12,688 bases of DNA from an uncultured Erysipelotrichaceae bacterium (GTDB lineage: Bacteria; Bacillota_I; Bacilli_A; Erysipelotrichales; Erysipelotrichaceae). Where the stretch lies: contig CAJKOS010000041.1 of assembly GCA_905201565.1 (NCBI GenBank), positions 1-12,688 on the forward strand. The letters are read 5' to 3'. The notes beneath the pieces are model-generated. The model ran no database searches and was not told where the DNA came from. It worked only from the letters and a program-made list of their open reading frames with translations. Shown one piece after another: positions 6,712 to 12,688 of the stretch. The position numbers and the translations under genes are program-made. Position 1 is the stretch's first letter; each line of letters starts with the position of its first letter.

Positions 6712-8572
6712 GTTTGATATAGTTGTCATCGGTGGTGGACATGCCGGTATTGAAGCAGCTCTTGCGTCCGCTAGACTTGGTAAAAAGACAATGCTATTGA
6801 CATTGAGCATTGCCAACATTGGCAAGATGCCATGCAACCCTTCCATCGGTGGACCTGCCAAGGGAATTGTCGTCAGGGAAATAGATGCCCTTGGTGGTCA
6901 GATGGGTATTACAGCAGACCGTACAGCCCTGCAGTTCAAGATGCTCAACAGTGCCAAAGGACCAGGTGTCAGAGCACTTCGTGTACAATCCGATAAACTT
7001 GCCTACAGCAGGATGATGCAGGATGTATGCCTCCATCAGGAAAACCTTGTTGTAAAAGAAGGTATGGCAGTCCATCTCAATACAAAGGATGGAAAAGTAA
7101 CCGGTGTGACGTTGAAAGATGGTTCTGTCATTGCAGCAGAAATTGTGATCATGACCACCGGTACATACATGGCTGGTGTCAATATGATATCCAGTGAAGT
7201 GACACCAGGGGGACCAGACCTGGAAGAAACAACCGGTGATCTTTCCGCATCTTTGCGCGAAGCTGGTATTACTACATTCCGACTCAAAACAGGTACACCA
7301 CCAAGAATCCTGACCAGTTCCATCGACTTCTCCAAAACAAAATATGAACCGGGAACAGATGCCTTCATCTGTTTCTCAGATACAACAACACATATACGAC
7401 CATTTGATGAACAGGTGCCGTGTTACCTTACCTATACAACACCAGAGACACATGAACTGATTATGAACAATCTCAATAAATCTTCCATGTATTCCGGTGT
7501 GGTCAAAGGTGTAGGACCAAGATATTGCCCATCGATTGAAGACAAGCTTGTGCGCTTCAAGGATAAACCAAGGCATCTGCTGTTTCTGGAACCGGAATCA
7601 TTAGAAATGGATACTACCTACATACAGGGTTTCTCCACTTCTTTGCCAAGGGATATCCAGGAAAAGATGGTCCACAGCCTTCCTGGCTTTGACCATGCGA
7701 TTATTAAGAAATATGCCTATGCCATTGAATATGATGCCATCGATCCATTACAGATGAAGCAGACACTGGAGTCCCGCATCATCGAAAACCTGTTTACAGC
7801 AGGACAGATCAATGGAACATCCGGTTATGAAGAAGCAGCCGGACAGGGATTGATTGCCGGTATCAATGCGGTCATGAAACTCGATGGAAGAGAACCACTC
7901 ATCCTGAACAGAGATGAAGCCTATATCGGTGTATTGATTGATGACCTTGCCACAAAGGGAACAAAGGAACCATACAGACTGCTCACAAGCCGTGCGGAAT
8001 ACAGATTGTTGCTGAGGCATGATAATGCGGATCAGAGATTATTGGAAAAAGGCTATGAGATTGGTCTTGTGACAGAAGAAAGACATGATGCCTATCTATC
8101 GAAGATGAATCAGATTGCTGAGATGAAGACATTCGTCCATGGTACACATGTCAATCATGAAGACATTGCTGTTTCAGAGTATCTGGAAACACTTGGCTAT
8201 GATGCTTTGGGTAACCGGGTGAGTCTTGAAGAACTTGCCAAACGTCCAAAGACAGATTTGTATCAGCTATTGACACTTGCCGGATATGAGGCTGAAGAGG
8301 CTATTGCGGAACAGTGTGGTATTGAAATCCGCTATGAAGGCTATATCAATAAGGCAAAACGGGAAGCACAGAAGATGGCTTCGATGGAAAAGGTACATAT
8401 ACCGGATGACTTTGATTATGATGGTGTGGACAACCTTTCTATTGAAGGAAGACAGAAACTCACAAAATACAGACCGGCAACCGTTGGTCAGGCATCGCGT
8501 ATTTCCGGTGTCAATCCGGCAGATCTTGCCGTGCTTGTCATGTATCTGAAAGCAGGAGGAAAAAAGATATGA
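6704..8572 (+). CDS. mnmG: tRNA uridine 5-carboxymethylaminomethyl modification enzyme MnmG (GidA)
   Basis: FAD-dependent enzyme that, with the GTPase MnmE, adds the carboxymethylaminomethyl or aminomethyl group at C5 of wobble uridine 34 using methylene-tetrahydrofolate. The protein has 622 residues. Seen: the dinucleotide-binding GGGHAG (10-15), CNPSIGGPAKG with conserved Cys44, the first GidA signature with GVGPRYCPSIEDKLVRF and conserved Cys275, the second signature AGQINGTSGYEEAAGQG, and the C-terminal helical domain that binds MnmE. The ATG overlaps the previous gene by 8 bp and only weak GGTG purines precede it, so coupling is likely. mnmE is not in the window. The downstream gene overlaps it by 4 bp (ATGA), interposed where rsmG would directly follow in B. 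subtilis. Confidence 0.97.
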   Translation: MNKFDIVVIGGGHAGIEAALASARLGKKTMLLTLSIANIGKMPCNPSIGGPAKGIVVREIDALGGQMGITADRTALQFKMLNSAKGPGVRALRVQSDKLAYSRMMQDVCLHQENLVVKEGMAVHLNTKDGKVTGVTLKDGSVIAAEIVIMTTGTYMAGVNMISSEVTPGGPDLEETTGDLSASLREAGITTFRLKTGTPPRILTSSIDFSKTKYEPGTDAFICFSDTTTHIRPFDEQVPCYLTYTTPETHELIMNNLNKSSMYSGVVKGVGPRYCPSIEDKLVRFKDKPRHLLFLEPESLEMDTTYIQGFSTSLPRDIQEKMVHSLPGFDHAIIKKYAYAIEYDAIDPLQMKQTLESRIIENLFTAGQINGTSGYEEAAGQGLIAGINAVMKLDGREPLILNRDEAYIGVLIDDLATKGTKEPYRLLTSRAEYRLLLRHDNADQRLLEKGYEIGLVTEERHDAYLSKMNQIAEMKTFVHGTHVNHEDIAVSEYLETLGYDALGNRVSLEELAKRPKTDLYQLLTLAGYEAEEAIAEQCGIEIRYEGYINKAKREAQKMASMEKVHIPDDFDYDGVDNLSIEGRQKLTKYRPATVGQASRISGVNPADLAVLVMYLKAGGKKI

Positions 8573-9201
8573 ATTACGAAGAAGTTGTTTCAGCGGTACA
8601 GGTCTATGGCTTGTATGAATCTGTCAAAGGTTCCAAGTATCCGATGGCAGTGGACCTTGCCAAGGTGAATGATGAAGTGACCGAGAGAACGAAGAAACTT
8701 GCCAATGCCAAAACAGGTTCAGGACATGATAATTTCCTGAATGGTATTGTTGTCCAGTTCGATCTCACCTTTACAAACAAAGCATGGGTAGAAGCAGAAC
8801 GCTACCATTTCCTGGATTTCATCTCTTCCCAGTCCACCATGCACAGAATTACGAAGTTTGATCTTGATAAAGCCTATATTTCCTATGTGGATGAACGGAT
8901 TATCGAAATCATGAAGGAAAAGGTGAAGTCCTATAATGAATTGCAGGAAGATATCAAAAGACTGCAGGAAGAAGGAAAGGATACTTCAACATTGAATGAT
9001 GTTGCCAAGAATCAGTATCTTGAAATTCTGTATTCCAATCCGGCTGGTTTCAAGCTGACTGCACGTATGACAACAAACTACAGGCAGCTCAAGACCATCT
9101 ACTTCCAGAGGAAGGACCATAGACTTCCCGAGTGGAGAGCTTTCTGCAAGTGGATTGAAACACTGCCACATGCGGAATTCATCATTGGTTCAGAGAAATA
9201 G
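8569..9201 (+). CDS. Uncharacterised protein, possible degenerate ThyX-like fold
   Basis: A 210-residue soluble protein without signal peptide or membrane segment. The start overlaps the mnmG stop as ATGA, with a perfect AGGAGG (8554-8559) 9 bp upstream, so it is surely translated and likely coupled to mnmG. Two blocks recall flavin-dependent thymidylate synthase ThyX: an Asp-Leu-rich strand followed by YHFLDFISSQSTMH (79-92), laid out like RHRxxSxxxxSxRY but lacking the key Arg residues, and LTARMTTNYRQLKTIYFQRK (163-182) leading into DHRLPEWRAF, laid out like the ThyX FY..N.RSL..F..LR..PHAQWEIR region. A charged helix pair (108-150) separates them. If the fold is right, the protein is probably not a working ThyX. 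I also have a memory of similar sequences in Firmicutes phages. Both ideas are inference; the function is unknown. Confidence 0.87.
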   Translation: MNYEEVVSAVQVYGLYESVKGSKYPMAVDLAKVNDEVTERTKKLANAKTGSGHDNFLNGIVVQFDLTFTNKAWVEAERYHFLDFISSQSTMHRITKFDLDKAYISYVDERIIEIMKEKVKSYNELQEDIKRLQEEGKDTSTLNDVAKNQYLEILYSNPAGFKLTARMTTNYRQLKTIYFQRKDHRLPEWRAFCKWIETLPHAEFIIGSEK

Positions 9202-9217
9202 CAGGGTACATGATGAA

Positions 9218-9260
9218 TGTAATTGTGGACAATTATTTTCTCCACAATGAAACAATTACA
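9218..9260. repeat. Nested inverted repeats around the first DnaA-box pair
   Basis: The outer perfect 8-bp arms are TGTAATTG (9218-9225) and CAATTACA (9253-9260). The inner perfect 8-bp arms are ATTGTGGA (9222-9229) and TCCACAAT (9241-9248), which contain most of boxes 1 and 2. The two sets overlap by four bases on the left side, so they cannot fully pair at once. No T tract follows, which argues against a simple terminator. Confidence 0.75.
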
Positions 9261-9294
9261 AAAATGTGGAAAACTATTTTTTCAACAATCCACA
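9224..9294. other. Cluster of four DnaA-box-like 9-mers (candidate origin element)
   Basis: In the 144-bp gap 9202-9345, four 9-mers resemble the DnaA box TTATCCACA. They are 9224-9232 (minus, reads TTGTCCACA, 8/9), 9238-9246 (plus, TTCTCCACA, 8/9), 9265-9273 (minus, TTTTCCACA, 8/9) and 9286-9294 (plus, CAATCCACA, 7/9). They form two head-to-head inverted pairs. The surroundings are AT-rich, including runs of T at 9277-9282 and 9296-9301. Flanking mnmG, rsmG, noc, parA and parB are classic origin neighbours. This could be oriC, a part of a split origin, or a DnaA-titrating or regulatory cluster controlling the rsmG-noc-par promoter just downstream. dnaA is not in the window. As an alternative, the second pair could form a weak hairpin before T6 and act as a terminator. 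Confidence 0.72.
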
Positions 9295-9315
9295 CTTTTT
9301 TCCTACAAGTATTGG

Positions 9316-9324
9316 TGTTAGAAT
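9316..9324 (+). promoter_or_regulatory. Extended -10 promoter for rsmG-noc-parA-parB
   Basis: TGTTAGAAT combines the TGn extension with a TAGAAT -10 (9319-9324). The -35 window is T-rich (around 9295-9301) without a good TTGACA match. The predicted start is near 9331, leaving a short leader with AGAGG (9336-9340) 5 bp before the rsmG ATG. The promoter lies 22 bp downstream of the last DnaA-box-like site, so DnaA could influence it. Confidence 0.6.
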
Positions 9325-9345
9325 GTACACCGCAAAGAGGATAGT

Positions 9346-10041
9346 ATGACCATAGAAGAACTTGAAACAAAATGTGCAGAAGCTGGAATTGTACTGGATG
9401 AAACCGTACAACAAAAGCTTGAGACATATACGACAATGCTGGTGGAATGGAATGGTAAGATGAACCTTACCGCAATTACCGATCCGCTGGAAATCAACGA
9501 AAAGCATTATCTTGACTGCCTGTTACCACTCAGGGCAGTACCTGAGAATAGTGTGGTATGCGATGTGGGCAGCGGGGCAGGTTTCCCTGGTGTTGTCTGG
9601 GCAATCGCAAGAAGTGATGTGCATGTTGTTCTTCTTGAGCCTACAGGAAAAAGATGTACATTTCTCAATGCCCTGATCAAAGAACTCGGACTGACGAATG
9701 CCAGTGTTGTGAATGAAAGGGCAGAGGCGTATGTCAAAGAGAAGAGGGAGTCATTTGATGTGGTGACCGCAAGGGCGGTTGCGTCTCTTTCCATTCTTTC
9801 AGAACTTTGTGTGCCCCTTGTAAAATGCGGTGGTATTTTCCTTGCCATGAAGGGTTCAAAGGGAAAAGAAGAAGATCAGGAAGCACAGGGTGCTTTAAAT
9901 AAACTTGGTTGTGAAAAAGAGGAGATTTTGATTGATACGTTATCCTTTGGAGAAAGGGTAAATCTCATATACCGTAAAGTGCGCAGTACTCCGGCAAAGT
10001 ATCCGCGCAACTACGGACAGATTAAAAAGAAGCCTCTATAG
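9346..10041 (+). CDS. rsmG: 16S rRNA m7G methyltransferase RsmG (GidB)
   Basis: SAM-dependent methyltransferase that makes N7-methylguanosine in the 530 loop of 16S rRNA (G527 in E. coli numbering); loss gives low-level streptomycin resistance in many bacteria. The protein has 231 residues. Seen: the family N-terminal WNGKMNLTAI (35-44), the SAM-binding DVGSGAGFPG (73-82), the acidic strand end LLEP, then FDVVTARAVASLSILSELCVPLVKCGG and the AMKGSKGKEE loop, all in the expected RsmG order. It is the first gene of the rsmG-noc-parA-parB operon; in B. subtilis it directly follows mnmG, while here a 210-aa unknown gene and the DnaA-box gap lie between. Confidence 0.96.
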   Translation: MTIEELETKCAEAGIVLDETVQQKLETYTTMLVEWNGKMNLTAITDPLEINEKHYLDCLLPLRAVPENSVVCDVGSGAGFPGVVWAIARSDVHVVLLEPTGKRCTFLNALIKELGLTNASVVNERAEAYVKEKRESFDVVTARAVASLSILSELCVPLVKCGGIFLAMKGSKGKEEDQEAQGALNKLGCEKEEILIDTLSFGERVNLIYRKVRSTPAKYPRNYGQIKKKPL

Positions 10042-10054
10042 AGCAGGGGGATTT

Positions 10055-10876
10055 ATGCGTATAACCGGCAAAAAGAGTATTTTTGATATATTTGATGGAA
10101 AGGCACAGACAGACAGGATTGTGCGGATATCTGTTGATCAGATTGTCCCAAGCCGTTATCAGCCTCGTCTGTATTTTGATGAGAATGCCCTGATTGAACT
10201 TTCAGAGTCCATCAAACAGCAGGGACTTATACAGCCCATTACCGTACGTGCAGTGGATGATCATTATGAAATCATTGCCGGGGAAAGGCGGTTTCGTGCT
10301 TGTCGTCTTGCCGGATACAAAGAAGTTCCCTGCTATGTGCTCTCTCCAGATGAAGCACAGGCTGCCGAAATGGCACTTGTCGAAAACATCCAGCGAGAGG
10401 ATCTTTCCGCCATTGAAGAAGCACAGGGCTATGTGCAGATCATTCGGCAGTCTTCTTTGACCCAGGAACAGCTTGCCAAAAAGCTTGGCAGGGCACAATC
10501 CTCCATTGCCAACAAGATACGCCTTCTGAATCTGCCTGAAGAAATTCAGGAAGGGGTTATGGAAAACAAGATTACAGAACGCCATGCAAGGGCATTGTTG
10601 TCCCTTGATGCCCAAAAGCAGAAACAGGCATATCAATATATGGTAGAGAAGAATCTGACGGTCAGGGAAAGTGAGAAATATATTGAAACCCTGCAGGCAC
10701 CAAAGAAGGTACACCGCCGGCAGAAGACAAAGGGATTTACAAGAAATACACAGCTTGCCATCAATTCGGTCAACCAGTGTGTGCAGATGATCCGGAAACT
10801 TGGCATAGACGCAAAAGCAGAACAGATAGACGGGGATGAAGAAATCAGGATGATTGTTCATATCCCGAGAAAATAG
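10055..10876 (+). CDS. noc: Nucleoid occlusion protein Noc (ParB paralogue)
   Basis: CTP-dependent DNA-binding protein of the ParB family that blocks FtsZ assembly over the nucleoid. The protein has 273 residues. Seen: a short amphipathic N-terminus with KKSIFDIFDG (6-15), as in Noc membrane-targeting helices; CTP-binding GERRFRA (76-82); ENIQRED (110-116); a helix-turn-helix from LTQEQLAKKLGRAQSSIANK (135-154); and a C-terminal block with KGFTRNTQLAINSVNQ that matches the Noc-type dimerisation domain, not the ParB one. Residues at the positions recalled as separating Noc from ParB specificity are Gln148, Lys154, Asn159 and Arg176, three of them Noc-like. The Shine-Dalgarno AGGGGGA precedes the ATG. 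Gene order with parA and parB matches B. subtilis. I saw no Noc-binding palindrome (ATTTCCCGGGAAAT) in the window. Confidence 0.93.
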   Translation: MRITGKKSIFDIFDGKAQTDRIVRISVDQIVPSRYQPRLYFDENALIELSESIKQQGLIQPITVRAVDDHYEIIAGERRFRACRLAGYKEVPCYVLSPDEAQAAEMALVENIQREDLSAIEEAQGYVQIIRQSSLTQEQLAKKLGRAQSSIANKIRLLNLPEEIQEGVMENKITERHARALLSLDAQKQKQAYQYMVEKNLTVRESEKYIETLQAPKKVHRRQKTKGFTRNTQLAINSVNQCVQMIRKLGIDAKAEQIDGDEEIRMIVHIPRK

Positions 10877-10887
10877 GGAGATTCATG

Positions 10888-11670
10888 ATGGGAAAAATTA
10901 TCGCAATAGCAAATCAGAAAGGTGGCGTCGGCAAGACGACAACAAGTATCAACCTGGCAGCCGGGCTTGCCTATTTTGATAAAAAAGTTCTGCTTGTGGA
11001 CTTCGACCCACAGGGCAATGCCACACATGGTATCGGTGCAAACAAGATTGGTTTTGAATCCAATATCTATGATGTGCTGATGGGGGATGAAAAGATCAGG
11101 GATGTCGTGGTGAAGATGACCATGCCGCCACTAGATGTACTGCCTTCTACCATTGACCTTGCTGGTGCAGATGTGGAGATGTCTTCTTATGAAGTCGGTA
11201 AGGAACAGTTATTAAAGAACAAGCTTGCGGAAGTAAAAGACCAGTATGATTTCATCATCATCGACTGTCCGCCAGCCCTTGGTCTTTTGAATACAAATGC
11301 ACTGACAGCAGCAGATAGTGTGATGATTCCGGTACAGTGTGAGTACTTTGCATTGGAAGGATTAACACAGCTGCTCAGCACAATCCGCCTTGTGCAGAAG
11401 TTATGGAATCCGAAATTGTCCATTGAAGGTGTACTGCTCACCATGTTCGATGTGCGCACAAGATTATCCGTAGAAATCCAGCAGGAAGTGCGCAAGTACT
11501 TCAAGGAGAAGGTTTACCATATAGTGATTCCTCGTAATGTTCGTCTTTCTGAAGCACCAAGTATGGAAGAATCCATATTTGAATATGATACAAGGTGCGA
11601 TGGCGCCAAGGCATATGCACAGCTCGTCAAGGAAGTCATCGTACAGAATACAAAGGATGTGAAAAGGTAA
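10888..11670 (+). CDS. parA: Chromosome partitioning ATPase ParA (Soj)
   Basis: Walker-type ATPase that binds the nucleoid as an ATP dimer and is stimulated by ParB; it positions origins and, in Bacillus, regulates DnaA. The protein has 260 residues. Seen: the deviant Walker A KGGVGKTT (11-18) with signature Lys11, Walker A' VDFDPQGNAT with Asp40, Walker B IIIDCPPA (123-130), and a C-terminal basic surface region. Tandem ATG codons occur at 10885 and 10888. I chose 10888 because it yields MGKIIAI, as in Soj, and lies 7 bp from AGGGAG (10875-10880), against 4 bp for the upstream one; the extra Met cannot be excluded. The Shine-Dalgarno overlaps the noc stop. parB follows with a TAATG overlap. 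Confidence 0.97.
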   Translation: MGKIIAIANQKGGVGKTTTSINLAAGLAYFDKKVLLVDFDPQGNATHGIGANKIGFESNIYDVLMGDEKIRDVVVKMTMPPLDVLPSTIDLAGADVEMSSYEVGKEQLLKNKLAEVKDQYDFIIIDCPPALGLLNTNALTAADSVMIPVQCEYFALEGLTQLLSTIRLVQKLWNPKLSIEGVLLTMFDVRTRLSVEIQQEVRKYFKEKVYHIVIPRNVRLSEAPSMEESIFEYDTRCDGAKAYAQLVKEVIVQNTKDVKR

Positions 11671-12566
11671 TGACAGAAAAAAGGAAAAAACTTGGCAGGG
11701 GTCTTGATTCGATCTTTGGTGGAAATGTAGAACAGTTCCTGGATGAAATTCAGGAAAATGCCTCCGCAGTTCCAGGCCGTAAGGAAATCCAGATTCCGGT
11801 TGATGAAATCCGTCCAAACCCATATCAGCCCCGTAAGGAGTTTGATGAAAAAGCATTGGAAGAACTGGCAGAATCAATTCGTGTACATGGCATTTTTACA
11901 CCACTTCTCGTCCGCAAGTCACTCAAGGGTTATGACCTTGTGGCAGGTGAGAGAAGGTTGCGTGCCGCAAAGATGGCAGAGCTTGAAACAGTACCTGCCA
12001 TTGTGGTGGAATTCGGCGATGATGAGATGATGGAAATTGCCCTTCTGGAAAACATCCAGAGGGAAAACCTCAATCCGATTGAAGAAGCAGCTGCGTATTC
12101 CTCCCTCATTGACAAACTTGGCTACACCCAGGAAAAGCTGGCAGAAAGAGTTGGCAAGTCAAGAGAGTATTGTGCTAACATCCTGCGCTTGTTGAAACTC
12201 CCAGGAACTGTCCAGCAATATGTAGTTGACCATAAACTGAGCACGGGACACGTCAGGGCATTATTGAGCCTGAAGGATGAAGATGCCATCAACAATGCGG
12301 CAGAGAAGATTATGAAAGAAGGCATGAGTGTTCGTGAGACAGAGCGCTATGTCAAAGAATTGCAGCATATTGATGAGAAACCACAGAAGCAGGTCAAAGA
12401 AAAAGATCCGCTTGTCAGGGATATTGAAAACAGAATGTCCGCAAAGCTTTCCACACAGGTTGAGATTACAAAGAAAGATATTCGTATTTCTTATGGCAAT
12501 ACGGAAGATCTCAACAGGATTTTAGAAGTGCTCGGCTGTATTGAAGAGAGTGAAGATGGTATGTGA
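11670..12566 (+). CDS. parB: Chromosome partitioning protein ParB (Spo0J)
   Basis: CTPase DNA clamp that loads at parS and spreads; partner of ParA and recruiter of SMC at origins. The protein has 298 residues. Seen: the N-terminal KKLGRGLDSIFGG (6-18), which corresponds to the ParA-stimulating LGKGLxALF segment; NPYQPRKEFD (50-59); HGIFTPLLVR (73-82, with Thr where Gln is common); CTP-binding GERRLRA (93-99); ENIQRENLNPIEEA (127-140); and a helix-turn-helix YTQEKLAERVGKSREYCAN (152-170). The specificity positions are Arg165, Ile171, Lys176 and Gly193; Arg and Gly are ParB-like. The ATG at 11670 shares its A with the parA TAA stop. An in-frame 25-residue extension inside parA is rejected. A perfect parS lies at 827-842. 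The 3' end forms a terminator hairpin. Confidence 0.96.
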   Translation: MTEKRKKLGRGLDSIFGGNVEQFLDEIQENASAVPGRKEIQIPVDEIRPNPYQPRKEFDEKALEELAESIRVHGIFTPLLVRKSLKGYDLVAGERRLRAAKMAELETVPAIVVEFGDDEMMEIALLENIQRENLNPIEEAAAYSSLIDKLGYTQEKLAERVGKSREYCANILRLLKLPGTVQQYVVDHKLSTGHVRALLSLKDEDAINNAAEKIMKEGMSVRETERYVKELQHIDEKPQKQVKEKDPLVRDIENRMSAKLSTQVEITKKDIRISYGNTEDLNRILEVLGCIEESEDGM

Positions 12567-12580
12567 ATGCCATCTTTTTT
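12554..12580 (+). terminator. Intrinsic terminator overlapping the parB stop
   Basis: A 9-bp stem (one T-G pair) joins 12554-12562 with 12567-12575 across the tetraloop GTGA. A run of T follows (12575-12580). The parB TGA stop (12564-12566) lies in the loop itself, so the last codons are part of the terminator. It closes the rsmG-noc-parA-parB operon. Confidence 0.88.
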
Positions 12581-12590
12581 CATCTTATGT

Positions 12591-12626
12591 TCACGTTTCT
12601 TTCATAAATAAAAATATGAAACGTGA
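12591..12626. repeat. Inverted repeat downstream of parB, possible operator
   Basis: Perfect 9-bp arms TCACGTTTC (12591-12599) and GAAACGTGA (12618-12626) lie 18 bp apart. The right arm abuts and overlaps a likely extended -10 promoter. The spacer is AT-rich and no T tract follows the right arm, so it looks more like a protein-binding site than a terminator. It is not a parS: the arms read CGTTTC/GAAACG, not GTTTCAC/GTGAAAC in the parS order. Confidence 0.6.
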
Positions 12627-12632
12627 TAGAAT
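12624..12632 (+). promoter_or_regulatory. Possible promoter for a gene beyond the window
   Basis: TGATAGAAT has the TGn extension and a TAGAAT -10 (12627-12632). No convincing -35 hexamer is seen at 16-18 bp upstream. The remaining 56 bases (12633-12688) are AT-rich and contain no recognisable ribosome binding site or start, so they probably belong to the leader of the next gene. Confidence 0.45.
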
Positions 12633-12688
12633 CAAGTGTGAATAATACAACGTAAAAGTAGTAAAAAAAGCCGCATTAAAAACATTGA

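Noticed and set aside
9265..9301. The box 3/box 4 inverted repeat plus T6 as the terminator of the mnmG operon
   Set aside because: The stem is only 6 bp with an 18-nt loop, too weak to call as a terminator. It is kept as an alternative reading of the DnaA-box cluster.
12448..12460. DnaA-box-like TTTCCACA inside parB
   Set aside because: A single 7/9 match within a coding region, with no partner sites nearby; expected by chance.
1..12688. CRISPR arrays, tRNA genes, insertion sequences or prophage borders
   Set aside because: No direct-repeat arrays, cloverleaf sequences, transposase genes or integration-site duplications were seen. Apart from the two unknown genes the content is core housekeeping.

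Overview
This window is a compact, almost gap-free chromosomal block from a low-GC Gram-positive bacterium (Firmicutes/Bacillota). All recognisable genes lie on the + strand. Three features point to a Bacilli-related lineage, most plausibly Erysipelotrichia-like: a Noc paralogue beside ParA/ParB, the linked dnaX-ybaB-recR trio, and a short SRP RNA of the domain IV type instead of the long Bacillus form. That placement is inference; no taxon-specific marker is visible.

Layout. Positions 1-798 hold the 3' part of serS, closed by an intrinsic terminator. Next comes a perfect 16-bp parS centromere site (827-842) inside a 26-bp palindrome. A strong promoter (855-883) then drives the small SRP RNA (891 to about 976), and the tadA start codon follows directly with no Shine-Dalgarno sequence between them. 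A terminator after tadA is followed immediately by an extended -10 promoter. From there a long run of tightly packed genes begins: dnaX (TTG start), ybaB, recR, fhs, an uncharacterised 299-aa gene, mnmG and an uncharacterised 210-aa gene (ending 9201). Gaps are 0-20 bp, with 8-bp and 4-bp overlaps around mnmG. The 144-bp gap 9202-9345 is AT-rich and holds four DnaA-box-like 9-mers in two inverted pairs, then an extended -10 promoter. The last operon is rsmG-noc-parA-parB, ended by a terminator whose hairpin overlaps the parB stop codon. The final approximately 100 bp hold an inverted repeat over a likely promoter for a gene outside the window.

How it fits together. The window looks origin-proximal. 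It carries the chromosome partitioning machinery (parA, parB), the nucleoid occlusion factor (noc), a parS site and a DnaA-box cluster, together with replication and repair genes (dnaX, recR, ybaB) and tRNA/rRNA maturation and charging genes (serS, tadA, mnmG, rsmG). The one-carbon gene fhs sits upstream of mnmG, whose product uses methylene-tetrahydrofolate with MnmE. The second unknown gene shows a weak, degenerate resemblance to ThyX. The most interesting items are the DnaA-box cluster in a gap that does not adjoin dnaA, the parS site wedged between a terminator and the SRP RNA promoter, the SRP RNA/tadA junction, the archaeal-looking SerRS, and the two unknown genes flanking mnmG.
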